Assembly: GCA_019639255.1 (NCBI GenBank)
Contig: JAHBSF010000063.1
Span: 1-34,007, forward strand
Reading direction: 5' to 3'
DNA length: 34,007 nt
Source of the DNA: Acidobacteriota bacterium
GTDB taxonomy: Bacteria; Acidobacteriota; Blastocatellia; RBC074
Part shown: positions 1 to 9,386 of the stretch, one piece after another
Numbering within the stretch: position 1 is the first letter of the stretch
Layout: each line of letters opens with the position of its first letter
Position numbers and translations under genes: made by a program
Notes under the pieces: generated by a model
Database searches by the model: none
What the model saw: the letters and a program-made list of their open reading frames with translations, nothing else
What the model was told of the DNA's origin: nothing

Positions 1-16
1 CTAGTGTGGATCGGTT

Positions 17-790
17 TCAGGGAGATGCAGATCCGAGTTGCGCCGCAGCCGCCTCATCCACCATCCACAGCAGCGCTCCGTCTCCGGGCCTGATCATCTG
101 GCTCGGATAGGTGTCGGGTTGATACGCGCCTTCGAGCACATCCTTGAGCGTTGCTGCCTTGTCGGCGCCGCCCGCTACAAACATCACGTTGCGCGCGGCG
201 TTGATGGCCGGGGCGGTGAGCGTTATGCGGTATGTGTCGAACTTTGGAACGAAATTCGATACCACGATGCGGTCGAGTACATGCAGCGCAGCGGTGCCGG
301 GGAAAAGCGACGCCGTATGCCCGTCGGGTCCCATGCCGAGCATTATGAGATCGAATCGCGGCCACCCTTCGGCCGCACCGAAAGCACGGCGTATATCGGC
401 TTCATAGTCGGCCGCGGCGCGTTCCGGGTCCGGGTCTTCGGCGCGTATGCGGAATATGTGATCTGCGGGCGCGGGGACGTGCGCGAGCAGTGCATCACTG
501 GCCATGCGGTAATTGCTGTCGGCGTGATCGGGCGGCACCGTGCGCTCGTCGCCCCAGAAGAAATAGATCGACTCCCAGGGAACGGTATCGCGGAAAGGGT
601 CGCGCCCCAGCAGCGAGAGCATCGCCTTCGGCGTAGACCCGCCCGAGAGCGCGACTGTGAAGCGGCCGCCCCCGATGACGTATTGGTCCGCAAGCCGCGC
701 AAAACTGCGCGCCGCTTTCAGCGCCAGTTCTTCGGCGTCGGCGTATACCCTTACATTCGCTTTCGGAGTGTTGAGCAATCTTGTCGGCAT
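17..790 (-). CDS. pgl: 6-phosphogluconolactonase (SOL/DevB family)
   Basis: Hydrolyses 6-phosphogluconolactone to 6-phosphogluconate in the oxidative pentose phosphate pathway; cytosolic. The 257 aa length is normal for the DevB/SOL family. Visible signatures are the phosphate-binding SGGSTP at residues 49-54, GDERTVPPD at 80-88 and the family hallmark GMGPDGHTASLFPG at 152-165, which carries the catalytic His. The ATG start at 790 is preceded by AAAGGAAA, a usable ribosome site. It is the last gene of a minus-strand operon after a gluconokinase and a HAD phosphatase (47 bp gap). Both pgl and gluconokinase feed 6-phosphogluconate, so the pairing makes metabolic sense. Identification is secure from the motifs. 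Confidence 0.95.
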   Translation of the reverse strand: MPTRLLNTPKANVRVYADAEELALKAARSFARLADQYVIGGGRFTVALSGGSTPKAMLSLLGRDPFRDTVPWESIYFFWGDERTVPPDHADSNYRMASDALLAHVPAPADHIFRIRAEDPDPERAAADYEADIRRAFGAAEGWPRFDLIMLGMGPDGHTASLFPGTAALHVLDRIVVSNFVPKFDTYRITLTAPAINAARNVMFVAGGADKAATLKDVLEGAYQPDTYPSQMIRPGDGALLWMVDEAAAAQLGSASP

Positions 791-837
791 ATTTTCCTTT
801 CTTCAGGAAGACGAAGTCGTCTCGCTTCCGCTCATAG

Positions 838-1701
838 TCATCGCCTTCGCTGCAATACGTACTTGGTGATTCCTTTGGCCCAGCCTTCATCGTCGTTGGA
901 TGTCGTGATTACATCGGCGCGCTCGCGCACCGCATCTACGGCCTGTCCCATTGCAATGCTCAGGCCCGCCTGCTCGAACATCACGACATCGTTCGGTCCG
1001 TCGCCGATTACGGCCACGCGGTCCGGCATCGTGCCGAAGACTTCGGCCATCCTTCCCACAACCGCGCCCTTGTGCCAGCCGTAGGAGGTTACATCCAGAA
1101 ATCGCGGTTTTGAACGCGAGGCCGAAACCTCGGAGCCGAGTTCTCCGAGTATGCGCACTTCGGCTACGGCGACGTTTTCGGGCTTGCCCACGACGGTGAG
1201 TTTGTGAAGGGGGCGCGCGAGTTGTTCGGCGTAGCCTTCGAAGACGGCGCAGAATCCCGAGGTATGTTCCTCGCGCTCGACAAACGCCGTATGCTGCGAA
1301 GCCCACCAGTCAATCTCGTCATAAAGCCATACGTCGAGATCCAGATCGTTTGCAATCTCCTTTATTCGAGCAGTGACAGCGGGGGGAAGCGTGCTTGCCG
1401 CCATGGTTTTTCCGTCGGCTGTAATTATCAGTCCGCCGTTGAAAGCCGCAAACGGCGCATCGAGGCCGAGCGCTTCGGCAAGCGGGCGTATAGAGCGCGG
1501 CGGGCGCGAACTCGCAAGCGTCAGATGAATGCCGCGCTCAAGCAACTGCGAGGCTGCGCGGCGCGTCCCTTCGGTCACCTCGTGATTCGATGTAATGAGC
1601 GTCCCGTCTATGTCCGATATGACCAGAGCCGTGGCTGCGGAATCGGCGCCTGTATGGTCTGCATAACCTGCATGGTCTGCATTGATGGTTTGATCGTTCA
1701 T
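838..1701 (-). CDS. HAD-superfamily Cof-type phosphatase
   Basis: A 287 aa HAD hydrolase of the Cof/type IIB group, which dephosphorylate sugar phosphates and related metabolites in the cytosol. Motif I DIDGTL is at residues 30-35 (nucleophile D30, general acid D32). The motif II Ser/Thr lies in LTLASSR near 60-66, the conserved Lys is at 211 (GWHKG), and the metal-binding GDGPNDVVMF at 233-242. I place the start at the ATG at 1701, preceded by GAGGCTGAG; the open frame extends 46 codons further upstream, but that part overlaps the preceding kinase gene. It sits 34 bp after gluconokinase and 47 bp before pgl, probably one transcript. The substrate is unknown; context suggests a sugar phosphate of gluconate/pentose phosphate metabolism. 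Confidence 0.88.
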   Translation of the reverse strand: MNDQTINADHAGYADHTGADSAATALVISDIDGTLITSNHEVTEGTRRAASQLLERGIHLTLASSRPPRSIRPLAEALGLDAPFAAFNGGLIITADGKTMAASTLPPAVTARIKEIANDLDLDVWLYDEIDWWASQHTAFVEREEHTSGFCAVFEGYAEQLARPLHKLTVVGKPENVAVAEVRILGELGSEVSASRSKPRFLDVTSYGWHKGAVVGRMAEVFGTMPDRVAVIGDGPNDVVMFEQAGLSIAMGQAVDAVRERADVITTSNDDEGWAKGITKYVLQRRR

Positions 1702-1735
1702 CGTCTCAGCCTCCCGGCGCGGCGTCGGCCGCGCC

Positions 1736-3277
1736 TTACGACAAGACTTCGGGCCCCGGCGCGACAAGCAGTTCGTAGAGGCGCTGCTGGCGCGCGCGCC
1801 CGCGCCGGTAGCGTTTGTGTGCATCGGGATCGGGTTCAAACTCTTCGCCTAATAGTGCGGGCGGGGAATCGAGATCCGGGATTATTCCGAACGCCTTGAG
1901 CGCGACGATCGCCGCTCCGCGGCTCGACGCTTCCGGGGCGGTCGATGCAATCACGGGCAGCCCTATTACATCCGCCATCATTTGCGTCCATACGCGCGAG
2001 CGCAGTATCCCGCCGCCCGAAGCTATGATTCGCGCCCCGGCCGGCAGTTCTTCACGCAAACGGTCGTATATGGCGGCGAAACGGTAGGCCACGGCTTCGA
2101 GCGATGCGCGCAGTATGTCTACGGGCTGCGTGCCGAGATTCATCCCCACAACGGCGGCTCGCGCATAATCGGCCCAGCCCGTGCTGCGTTCGCCCGAAAA
2201 AAAGGGCAGTATCGTCAGCCCGTGCCCGTCGGGAGCGAGGCGCGCAAGATCCTCCTCTTCGACTTCATCCGCGTCCAGACGCAGGGTTTTGCGGCACCAG
2301 GCGAATACGTCGCCCCCGTTGGAAAGCGCGCCGCCCATAACCAGGTATTCATCGTCTGTGCGGTAACACCACAGCCCGCGCGGTATGCGCACCGCATTGG
2401 CCTTCCAGCATACGCGCATCGCGCCCGACGTGCCTACGTTGATCGCTATTGCATCGCGCATTACGCACCCCGAGCCGGTGTTGCTTGCCGCGCCGTCGCC
2501 TATGAGCGGATGCCAGGGCAGGTGCGCAAGTTCGGGCCAGCGCGCCGCGTAATCGCGATTGAGGCCTGAAAACGTTTCGCGCGGCTCGGCTATGGGCGAG
2601 AGCCGTTCGGGGCCGATTTCGAGCGCGGCGAGCACTTCCTCATCCCATGTGCAGGTGTTCGGATTGAACAATCCCGTGCCGGATGCCATGGAGATGCCGC
2701 AGGTTGTGCGCCCGAACAGACGTTCGTAAAAGTATTCGCCTATGGAAACCCACCGGTTGACGGCGGATGCAAGGTTCGGGCGCGTGCGGCGCAGCCAGGC
2801 GATTTTGGCAGGGTAGTAGCTTGCGTGCGGCACGCATCCCGTGCGCGAGTGCAGCCAGTCGCGTCCGAGTTTTTCATCGAGTAGGGTGGCGTCGGGGGCG
2901 CTGCGCGTATCGTTCCAGTTATAAAGCGGCGTAAGCGCGCGGCCCAGATCGTCGACGCCGAGCACGCTGTGCCAGAACGTGCAGCCGCCCACGCCGCCGA
3001 GCGCCGATGCGAGATCGGGAATGAGCGCGCGCGCGCGTTCGAGCAACTCATCGATTACGAGCGAAAGTATTTCAAGGAGGCGGTCGGCCTCGATTTCTAC
3101 GCCCCCGTCCGGCGTCGCCGTCATTACATATTCAAAGCGGCTCTCGGCGCCTTCGAGCAAACGGCCTTGCCTGTCATATAATACGGCGCGGGCGGACGAA
3201 GTGCCGAGATCGAGGGCGAGCACCAGCGGTCGCTCGGCGTTTTGGGGGGAGGCGTGCGGCATAGCGCGCGCCATCAT
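1736..3277 (-). CDS. gntK: FGGY-family carbohydrate kinase, probable gluconokinase
   Basis: FGGY kinase (513 aa with this start), ATP-dependent and cytosolic. The N-terminal ATPase motif DLGTSSAR is at about 23-30, NWNDTR at 120-125, the catalytic-base region GDGAASNTGSG (D261) at 260-270 and the second phosphate loop INVGTSGAMR at 279-288. A C-terminal adenosine-motif region (ASGGGILRS) follows. The SMASGTGLFN stretch at 196-205 resembles FGGY gluconokinases. Together with the downstream 6-phosphogluconolactonase this favours gluconate as substrate over xylulose or glycerol. The start is uncertain: tandem ATGs at 3277 and 3274 or ATG at 3262 are all possible and none has a clear ribosome site. 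The longer frame to 3400 reads into a repeat arm and is unlikely. First gene of the minus-strand operon. Confidence 0.82.
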   Translation of the reverse strand: MMARAMPHASPQNAERPLVLALDLGTSSARAVLYDRQGRLLEGAESRFEYVMTATPDGGVEIEADRLLEILSLVIDELLERARALIPDLASALGGVGGCTFWHSVLGVDDLGRALTPLYNWNDTRSAPDATLLDEKLGRDWLHSRTGCVPHASYYPAKIAWLRRTRPNLASAVNRWVSIGEYFYERLFGRTTCGISMASGTGLFNPNTCTWDEEVLAALEIGPERLSPIAEPRETFSGLNRDYAARWPELAHLPWHPLIGDGAASNTGSGCVMRDAIAINVGTSGAMRVCWKANAVRIPRGLWCYRTDDEYLVMGGALSNGGDVFAWCRKTLRLDADEVEEEDLARLAPDGHGLTILPFFSGERSTGWADYARAAVVGMNLGTQPVDILRASLEAVAYRFAAIYDRLREELPAGARIIASGGGILRSRVWTQMMADVIGLPVIASTAPEASSRGAAIVALKAFGIIPDLDSPPALLGEEFEPDPDAHKRYRRGRARQQRLYELLVAPGPEVLS

Positions 3278-3310
3278 AGCCCCGGCTGCGACCGGACGCA
3301 AACTGAAATC

Positions 3311-3384
3311 AGATAACGGAACAAAGGAAAACAAACAGAACAAACGGAATATAGAAGGAACATACGAAAGGAATCGACGGAAGG
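3311..3384. repeat. Solo arm of the intergenic palindrome family
   Basis: A purine-rich stretch starting AGATAACGGAACAAAGGAAA and continuing with CAGAAC, CGGAAT, GGAACATACG and CGACGGAAGG units. It matches the 5' arm of the palindromes found elsewhere in this window, but no complementary 3' arm follows. It lies between the divergent gluconokinase and UDP-GlcNAc epimerase genes, i.e. in a promoter region, so it cannot be a terminator for either gene. Confidence 0.65.
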
Positions 3385-3429
3385 CGCAGCAGGAGGGCAA
3401 GAATTTCGCCGGCTGCCTGGATTTAATGC

Positions 3430-4548
3430 ATGTTGAAAGTCCTCACCATCTTCGGCACACGGCCCGAAGCGATAAAGATGGCGCCCGTCGTCGCAGAACT
3501 GCGCCGGCATTCCGATATTATTGAAAGCCGCGTGTGCGTCACGGCGCAGCACCGCGAGATGCTCGATCAGGTGCTGGCTCTATTCGGCATCGCGCCCGAT
3601 TACGACCTCGACGTGATGCGCGAAAACCAGTCGCTCGCCGGTTCTACCGCGCTGATACTTTCACGCCTCGACGAAGTACTCGCGCAGGAAAAGCCCGACT
3701 GGGTATTGACGCAGGGCGATACCACGACCGCAATGGTAGGCGCGCTTGCGGCCTTCTACCGTCGCATTCGCACCGGACACGTCGAGGCCGGGCTCCGCAC
3801 CTTCAACAAACACCATCCGTTTCCCGAAGAAATCAACCGCAGGATAGCCGACGCCGTATGCGATCTGCATTTTGCGCCCACCTCTACGGCGCGCGACAAC
3901 CTGCTGCGCGAAGGCATTGCCCCCGACGGCATATTCGTTACCGGCAACACGGTAATAGACGCGCTGCAGGAAGTCGCGCGTAAAAGTTATGACTGGGCGT
4001 CGGGGCCGCTTGCGCAGATTCCCTCCGGAAAACGAATAATTCTGGTAACGGCGCACAGGCGCGAAAATTTCGGCGAGCCGTTGAGTGAAATCTGCGCGGC
4101 GCTCAAATTTCTCGCCGCTCGCGCAGACGTGCAGATCGTATATCCGGTGCACCGCAATCCGAACGTGCGCGCAGTAGTCGAACGGATGCTTGCCGGGGAT
4201 GAAAACATCTCGCTTCTCGATCCGCTGGAATACCTGCCGCTTGTGCATCTGATGAGGGCGTCGGATCTGGTATTGACCGATTCCGGCGGATTGCAGGAAG
4301 AAGCGCCGGGGCTGGGCAAACCCGTGCTTGTTTTGCGCGAAACGACCGAGCGCCCGGAGGGTGTGGAGGCGGGCACGGTTAAACTCGTGGGAACCGATCG
4401 CGCGCGCATAGTGGAAGAATCGACGCGTCTGCTCGACGACCGGGCGGAGTATGAACGGATGGCGCGCGCGGTCAATCCCTACGGCGACGGTCAATCGAGC
4501 CGGCGCATCGTCGAGGCGCTGCTGCAGAGATCCCGGCAGAGATCCTGA
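3430..4548 (+). CDS. wecB: UDP-N-acetylglucosamine 2-epimerase (non-hydrolysing)
   Basis: Interconverts UDP-GlcNAc and UDP-ManNAc for cell-envelope polysaccharide synthesis; cytosolic. The 372 aa length is typical. The N-terminal FGTRPEAIKMAPV is at 8-20. Catalytic candidates line up with the E. coli WecB set: D97 in TQGDTTTAM, E119 in GHVEAGLRTF, E133/E134 in PFPEEINRR and H209 in VTAHRRENFG. TGNTVID (171-177) and TDSGGLQEEA near the C-terminus are also family signatures. The start ATG has only a weak ribosome site. No other polysaccharide genes are adjacent, so the pathway it serves cannot be read from context. Confidence 0.95.
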   Translation: MLKVLTIFGTRPEAIKMAPVVAELRRHSDIIESRVCVTAQHREMLDQVLALFGIAPDYDLDVMRENQSLAGSTALILSRLDEVLAQEKPDWVLTQGDTTTAMVGALAAFYRRIRTGHVEAGLRTFNKHHPFPEEINRRIADAVCDLHFAPTSTARDNLLREGIAPDGIFVTGNTVIDALQEVARKSYDWASGPLAQIPSGKRIILVTAHRRENFGEPLSEICAALKFLAARADVQIVYPVHRNPNVRAVVERMLAGDENISLLDPLEYLPLVHLMRASDLVLTDSGGLQEEAPGLGKPVLVLRETTERPEGVEAGTVKLVGTDRARIVEESTRLLDDRAEYERMARAVNPYGDGQSSRRIVEALLQRSRQRS

Positions 4549-4660
4549 ATGCCGCCGCGTGCGGCTGGACACGGTCTTTTTTCGTCTGCTACATTGCCTG
4601 TTTGCTTTGTTGCAGAAGAACTATAAATATGCCTTTTTTCGAGTGATTGGGTGATACGGC

Positions 4661-4981
4661 ATGCGCGTGCGTTCCCGCGATCTGATATTCGTAGCCATAG
4701 TGGTGATAGTCGTAGGCGGCCTTTATTACCTTTCTACAAAGGGAAAGGCGCGCGCGGTTCCTGCAAATCCTCCCGAGCATCTTACGGCCAAGACGCGCAC
4801 CGATTGCCTCGTATGTCACACGCCTGAGAAGTTTACGGCGCTCGAACAGGCGCACCGGCATCCGGGCAAGTGGCGCGACGAGCGCGTCAGTTGCTTCCAT
4901 TGCCACACGCCCGCAGCGGGGCGCGCTCAAACGCGCGCGCATCAAACCCGCGAATGGCGTGCGGCGAAAACACTGAAATAA
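4661..4981 (+). CDS. Small membrane-anchored diheme c-type cytochrome
   Basis: A 106 aa protein with one N-terminal hydrophobic segment (about residues 8-24) that is probably an uncleaved anchor, then two haem-binding motifs, CLVCH at 49-53 and CFHCH at 78-82. Several other His residues (H40, H65, H67) could be axial ligands. The expected location is the periplasmic face of the inner membrane, carrying electrons. It ends 18 bp before the aldehyde dehydrogenase start, so co-transcription is likely. I cannot assign a named family; it resembles the short multihaem electron-transfer proteins of the NapC/NrfH or cytochrome c3-like type only in haem density. Confidence 0.8.
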   Translation: MRVRSRDLIFVAIVVIVVGGLYYLSTKGKARAVPANPPEHLTAKTRTDCLVCHTPEKFTALEQAHRHPGKWRDERVSCFHCHTPAAGRAQTRAHQTREWRAAKTLK

Positions 4982-4999
4982 CCTCATTCATCATTTCTT

Positions 5000-6532
5000 A
5001 TGGCGCAAACAAAAACAAAATCGGGTAAACCCGAAGTTTACAAAAACTACATAGGCGGCCGATGGGTCAAACCCGCGGGCGGCTCTATGATGGAAAACCG
5101 CAATCCGGCCGATACGCGCGATGTAATCGGTCTGTTCCCCGCATCCACTTCCGAGGATGTAGCGGCTGCCGTGGATGCTGCGCGCCGGGCTTATCCCGGG
5201 TGGAAAGCGACGCCCGCGCCGCGCCGTGCGGAACTTCTTTACCGATTCGGGCAGATTCTGGTTGAGCGCAAGGAAGAGTATTCGCGCGATATGACGCGCG
5301 AGATGGGCAAGGTGCTCAAGGAGGCGCGCGGCGACGTGCAGGAGGCCATCGATATGACCTTCTACACTGCGGGCGAGGGGCGCCGCCTGCACGGCTACAC
5401 CACGCCGTCGGAGCTGCCGCACAAGATGGCGATGTGCGTGCGCCAGCCCGTGGGACTGTGCGCGCTCATTACGCCGTGGAACTTCCCGATGGCTATTCCC
5501 TCGTGGAAGATGATGCCGGCGCTCGTGTGCGGGAATACGCTGGTTATCAAACCGGCCGAAGATACGCCGCTTTCCACGATCAATCTCGTGCACGCGGCCG
5601 AAGCCGCGGGGCTACCGCCGGGTGTTATAAACGTCGTCGTGGGCACGGGCGAAAGCGCGGGAGCGCCGCTTTCCACTCACGCCGACATACGCCTGGTTTC
5701 CTTCACGGGATCTACGGAAACGGGGCGTAGGGTGGCGGAGGCTGCGGCGCGCGAGGGCAAGATCTGTTCGCTCGAAATGGGCGGGAAAAACGTGATTCTC
5801 GTGATGGAGGATGCGGATCTGGATCTGGCGGTCGAGGGTGCGGTATGGGGCGCGTTCGGCACCTCGGGGCAGCGGTGCACGGCGTCGTCGCGGCTTGTGG
5901 TTCACCGCCGCGTATACAGGAAGTTCCTGGAGAAACTCATCGAGCGCACGCTTACCCTGCGCGTCGGCAACGGTCTGGACAGGAGGGTGGATGTCGGGCC
6001 GGTGATCAATGAAGACGCGGTGGCGAAGATTCTGGGTTATATCGAAATCGGGCGGAATCAAGACGGCGCGCGGCTTGCGCTCGGCGGGCGCAGGCTGGAG
6101 AAGGGCGCGCATCGCCACGGGTTTTTCATCGAGCCCACGATTTTCGCGGATGTGGCTCCGGGTATGCGCATTGCGCAGGAGGAAATTTTCGGGCCCGTGC
6201 TGAGCGTCATTGCGTGCCGGGATCTGGACGAGGCCATCGAAATAGGCAACGGCGTGCGTTACGGGCTGTCGTCGTCGATTTATACCCGCGACGTCAACCG
6301 CGCGTTTGAGGCGATGGAGCGGATGTACACCGGGATTTTTTACGTCAATTCATCGACCATCGGCGCCGAGGTGCACCTGCCCTTCGGCGGCACGAAGGCT
6401 ACGGGCAACGGCCACCGCGAGGGAGCGATGAATACTTCGCTCGATGTATTCTCGGAGTGGAAGTCGATCTACGTCGATTACAGCGGAAGGCTGCAAAAAG
6501 CCCAGATCGACACCGCGGAACTCGTTGGTTAA
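5000..6532 (+). CDS. NAD(P)-dependent aldehyde dehydrogenase
   Basis: Oxidises an aldehyde to the carboxylate; cytosolic. At 510 aa it shows all core ALDH residues: oxyanion Asn N161 in PWNFP, cofactor-binding K184 in IKPAED, FTGSTE at 235-240, general base E259 in LEMGGKN and nucleophile C293 in GQRCT. The late segment with [11 protein letters not shown] and GNGHREG resembles ALDHs acting on semialdehydes (alpha-ketoglutaric semialdehyde, aminoadipate semialdehyde types), but the substrate cannot be fixed. It lies between a small diheme cytochrome (18 bp upstream) and alanine dehydrogenase (70 bp downstream). The three could serve amino-acid or sugar-acid catabolism. Confidence 0.92.
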   Translation: MAQTKTKSGKPEVYKNYIGGRWVKPAGGSMMENRNPADTRDVIGLFPASTSEDVAAAVDAARRAYPGWKATPAPRRAELLYRFGQILVERKEEYSRDMTREMGKVLKEARGDVQEAIDMTFYTAGEGRRLHGYTTPSELPHKMAMCVRQPVGLCALITPWNFPMAIPSWKMMPALVCGNTLVIKPAEDTPLSTINLVHAAEAAGLPPGVINVVVGTGESAGAPLSTHADIRLVSFTGSTETGRRVAEAAAREGKICSLEMGGKNVILVMEDADLDLAVEGAVWGAFGTSGQRCTASSRLVVHRRVYRKFLEKLIERTLTLRVGNGLDRRVDVGPVINEDAVAKILGYIEIGRNQDGARLALGGRRLEKGAHRHGFFIEPTIFADVAPGMRIAQEEIFGPVLSVIACRDLDEAIEIGNGVRYGLSSSIYTRDVNRAFEAMERMYTGIFYVNSSTIGAEVHLPFGGTKATGNGHREGAMNTSLDVFSEWKSIYVDYSGRLQKAQIDTAELVG

Positions 6533-6586
6533 GAGAAGAGAAACCGCAGAATGCGCCGAATGTGACGGAAGGCGCGGAGAAAAAGA
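6530..6586. repeat. Degenerate solo arm, CGCGGAA-type subfamily
   Basis: Starts at the aldehyde dehydrogenase stop codon as TAAGAGAAGAG and continues AAACCGCAGAATGCGCCGAA, then ACGGAAGGCGCGGAG. The wording matches the second (GCGGAATACGC) flavour of the palindromes seen near 13.6, 16.8 and 27.8 kb. No complementary 3' arm is present before the alanine dehydrogenase start. Confidence 0.5.
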
Positions 6587-6602
6587 GCACGGGGGGTTAT
6601 CA

Positions 6603-7715
6603 ATGATCATCGGTTTGCCGAAAGAGATCAAAGACAACGAATCGCGCGTCGGGTTGACGCCGGCCTGCGTCAAGACGCTCGGCGACGCCGGGCACCGGAT
6701 ACTCGTTGAGCGCAGCGCCGGAGAGGGAAGCGGCATCAGCGACGATGAATTCGCGGGTGCGGGGGGCGAGATCGTAGACTCGGCCGACGAGGTATGGCAG
6801 CGCGCCGAGATGATAGTCAAGGTCAAGGAGCCCGTAGGCCCGGAATACGAGCGCATGCGCGAGGGACAGATCCTTTATACATATCTGCATCTTGCGCCGC
6901 TGCCCGAACTGACGCAGGTGATGCTGGACCGGAAGGTTACCGGCATTGCTTACGAGACGATCACCAACGACGAGGGCCACCTGCCGCTTCTGACGCCTAT
7001 GTCGGAGGTCGCCGGGCGAATGGCCGTGCAGGTCGGCGCGCATTATCTGCAGAAGCCCGAAGGCGGACGCGGCGTGCTGATGGGCGGCGTGCCCGGCGTG
7101 CTGCCGGCGAAGGTAGCGATCATCGGCGGCGGGGTGGTCGGAATAAATTCGATCAAGATGGCCGTTGGGCTCGGGGCTCACGTCGTGGTGCTGGACAAGA
7201 ACCTGGATCGTTTGCGTTATCTCGACGATATTTTCGGGTCGCGCCTCAAGACGCTGGTTTCGAATCCCTTCACCGTGCAGGAGGCCATAGCGAACGCGGA
7301 TCTAGTAATCGGCGGCGTGCTCATACCGGGCGCCGCGGCGCCGAAACTCGTCACGCGCGAGATGTTGAAGACGATGCATCGCGGCGCGGTGATTGTCGAT
7401 GTCGCGGTGGATCAGGGCGGCTGCATCGAGACTACGCGGCCCACTACGCACAGCGATCCAACCTTTTTCGTCGAAGAAGTGCTTCATTACTGCGTAGCCA
7501 ATATGCCGGGCGCCGTGCCGCGCACCTCGACATTTGCACTGACCAACGCGACGCTGCCGCTTGCGCTCAAACTCGCGAACAGGGGTTTTACAGACGCCGT
7601 GCGCTCGGATGTGCATCTGAAGAACGGAGTCAATACCTACAAGGGGCATATCACTTACGAAGCGGTCGCCGAATCGCAGGAACGCCGGTACCGGCCGCTG
7701 GATGAACTGATATAG
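6603..7715 (+). CDS. ald: Alanine dehydrogenase
   Basis: Catalyses NAD-dependent interconversion of L-alanine and pyruvate plus ammonium; cytosolic. The 370 aa product has the expected residues at the expected numbers: substrate-binding R15, K75 (VKVKEP) and catalytic H96 (YLHLAP), then the Rossmann GGGVVG motif and the VDVAVDQGG segment containing the second catalytic Asp. I chose the ATG at 6603, preceded by GGGGGG, because it matches the family N-terminus [10 protein letters not shown]. An in-frame extension upstream runs through the repeat and the end of the aldehyde dehydrogenase gene and is not credible. The TAG stop forms the start of a downstream palindrome. Confidence 0.96.
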   Translation: MIIGLPKEIKDNESRVGLTPACVKTLGDAGHRILVERSAGEGSGISDDEFAGAGGEIVDSADEVWQRAEMIVKVKEPVGPEYERMREGQILYTYLHLAPLPELTQVMLDRKVTGIAYETITNDEGHLPLLTPMSEVAGRMAVQVGAHYLQKPEGGRGVLMGGVPGVLPAKVAIIGGGVVGINSIKMAVGLGAHVVVLDKNLDRLRYLDDIFGSRLKTLVSNPFTVQEAIANADLVIGGVLIPGAAAPKLVTREMLKTMHRGAVIVDVAVDQGGCIETTRPTTHSDPTFFVEEVLHYCVANMPGAVPRTSTFALTNATLPLALKLANRGFTDAVRSDVHLKNGVNTYKGHITYEAVAESQERRYRPLDELI

Positions 7716-7803
7716 ATGACCTAACAGACGGAAATGACCGTACCTTTCGTTTGTTCGGTCCATTTCCGTTTGTTCCGTTGCATTTCGTCTGTTCCGTCAT
7801 CTC
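7714..7803. repeat. Intergenic palindrome, divergent copy
   Basis: The left arm begins inside the alanine dehydrogenase stop codon: AGATGAC at 7714-7720 pairs with GTCATCT at 7797-7803, and AACAGACGGAAATG at 7723-7736 pairs with CATTTCGTCTGTT at 7781-7793. An alternative inner stem also exists: 7723-7740 can pair with 7756-7774 (CGGTCCATTTCCGTTTGTT). The right arm keeps the family ending CCGTCATCTCTCTTCC. It could form a 3' end structure for ald. Confidence 0.7.
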
Positions 7804-7834
7804 TCTTCCGTTCACGAAACTCGGGGAATAAGTA

Positions 7835-9244
7835 TTGGCCAAGGGAGTAAAAATAATCGAGGTTGAAGCCGGTTCGCTTGCTTCGGAGCTGGAGCTGGAG
7901 CCGGGCGACCGCGTATGGACCGTCAACGGGCGGCGCGTGCGCGATGCGCTGGATTTCAGGTTTCTCACTTCGGGCGAAGAGGATCTGGAGCTGGAGATCG
8001 TCAAGGCGGGCGGCGAGGAGTGGCGCGTCGAGATCGAGAAGGATCTGGGCGAGGCCTGGGGGCTGGATTTCGAACCCATGACGCCGCGCCAGTGCGGCAA
8101 CGACTGTCTGTTCTGCTTCATACAACAGAACCCCGAAGGATCGCGCGAGTCGCTGTGGGTGCGCGACGAGGACGTGCGTTTCTCGTTTATGTACGGCAAC
8201 TACACGACGCTGACTACGATCACCAAATCCGAAATCGACCGCGTCATCGAGCAGCGCCTTTCGCCGCAGTACGTGTCCGTGCACGCAACCGATCTCGATC
8301 TGCGCGCCTATCTTCTGGGCATCACGCGCCGCGACGACGTGCTTGCAAAAATCAGACTCTTCATAGATCACGGGATCGAGGTGCACGCGCAGGTGGTTCT
8401 TTGTCCCACGCTCAACGACGGCGCGCAGCTTGAACGGACCATAGATGACCTTGCGGCCCTGCATCCCGGTGTTGTTTCGACCGCCATCGTGCCGCTTGGA
8501 ATTACGGACCGGCACAAGTACCGCGACCGGCTGACGCCCGTAACCGATGAATACTGCGCCGGGATCATCGATCAGGTGACGCCCATACAGAAGCGGCTGC
8601 GCGCGCGGCTGGGCACGTCGTTTGCGTTTCTCGGGGATGAGTTTTACATACGCGCGGGTCGACCAATACCGCCGCGCTCGCACTACCGCATCGTGAGGAA
8701 CTCGGGATCGGAGGACGATACCTACCCGCAGATAGAGGACGGAGTGGGGATGGTGCGGCAGTTTTTTGAGGAGCACGCAAGGCGTATGAAGCGGCTTGCG
8801 CAGCGGCGCAAACGCGGAGAGTTTTCCGAAGCCGATGCGCACAGGATTTACGGGACGGCGGCCACGGGGCTGATCTTTTACCCTATGCTTGCCGAAGCCG
8901 TAGAGGAGATGAATGCGAGGTTCGGTACGCGGCTGCGCGCAGCGGCGGTGGAGAACGTATTTTTCGGGGCTGGAGTGACGGTTGCGGGGTTGCTTTCGGG
9001 TGTGGATTTTCTTGGGGCGAGGGAGAAATTTTCGGGCGAGTTTCTGATGGTCCCGCCGGATTGTTACCGCAAACACGATCTGCGGTTGCTCGACGGGATG
9101 ACGCTCGGAGAACTGGCCGGGGAACTGGCGTTGCCGATTCACAGAACGTGGGAGGCGGCGCTCGGTTTGCCCGAAGCGGGCAGGCGCAGGGAGTTGCCCG
9201 TACTCTCGCACGATTACGGTTCGGTGACCTCGATTTCGGCCTGA
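7835..9244 (+). CDS. DUF512 protein: PDZ-like plus radical-SAM type iron-sulfur protein
   Basis: A 469 aa protein with an N-terminal PDZ-like segment (about 5-65, [20 protein letters not shown] region). A CX3CX2C cluster at C87, C91 and C94 follows (CGNDCLFCF), as in radical-SAM enzymes. A (beta-alpha) barrel region and the C-terminal DUF512 part complete the usual family layout. The start is TTG at 7835, chosen because it gives the standard family N-terminus and follows CGGGGAATAAG. The family is conserved in many bacteria, but its reaction is unknown to me. There is no operon partner: palindromes separate it on both sides. Confidence 0.85.
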   Translation: MAKGVKIIEVEAGSLASELELEPGDRVWTVNGRRVRDALDFRFLTSGEEDLELEIVKAGGEEWRVEIEKDLGEAWGLDFEPMTPRQCGNDCLFCFIQQNPEGSRESLWVRDEDVRFSFMYGNYTTLTTITKSEIDRVIEQRLSPQYVSVHATDLDLRAYLLGITRRDDVLAKIRLFIDHGIEVHAQVVLCPTLNDGAQLERTIDDLAALHPGVVSTAIVPLGITDRHKYRDRLTPVTDEYCAGIIDQVTPIQKRLRARLGTSFAFLGDEFYIRAGRPIPPRSHYRIVRNSGSEDDTYPQIEDGVGMVRQFFEEHARRMKRLAQRRKRGEFSEADAHRIYGTAATGLIFYPMLAEAVEEMNARFGTRLRAAAVENVFFGAGVTVAGLLSGVDFLGAREKFSGEFLMVPPDCYRKHDLRLLDGMTLGELAGELALPIHRTWEAALGLPEAGRRRELPVLSHDYGSVTSISA

Positions 9245-9264
9245 AAAGAGAATGAAGAGGGAAT

Positions 9265-9367
9265 GAAGAGAGATAACGGAACAAACGAAATAAAACGAAA
9301 TATACGGAAAGAAACTCATCTTTTCCGTATGTTTCGTTTTATTTCGTTTGTTCCGTTATCTCTCTTC
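9265..9367. repeat. Near-perfect long intergenic palindrome
   Basis: Arms 9265-9311 and 9321-9367 are complementary over 47 bp, with only two non-Watson-Crick positions (9301/9331 and 9311/9321). Both would be G-U in RNA. The outer ends are GAAGAGAGATAACGG and its complement CCGTTATCTCTCTTC; the loop is 9 nt. This is the best-preserved copy of the family. It follows the DUF512 gene stop by about 20 bp, and its right end touches the start region of the sigma-54 activator. It may end one transcript, be cut by RNase III, or be a non-autonomous mobile repeat. Confidence 0.9.
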
Positions 9368-9386
9368 CTGTAATGCGATGAGGGGG

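Noticed and set aside
838-1839. Longer HAD protein starting at 1839
   Set aside because: The extra 46 residues overlap the end of the kinase gene and do not resemble the family; ATG 1701 has a good ribosome site.
3278-3400. Gluconokinase start at 3400
   Set aside because: The extension reads Phe/Leu/Ser-rich sequence that is the translated reverse of a repeat arm.
4549-4660. Promoter before the diheme cytochrome
   Set aside because: TATAAA near 4622 is present but no partner hexamer lies at a normal distance, so I did not list it.
7721-9319. Long minus-strand open frame (532 codons) opposite the DUF512 gene
   Set aside because: It is antisense to a gene with clear radical-SAM motifs, has Arg/His/Pro-rich shadow composition and begins in a palindrome.
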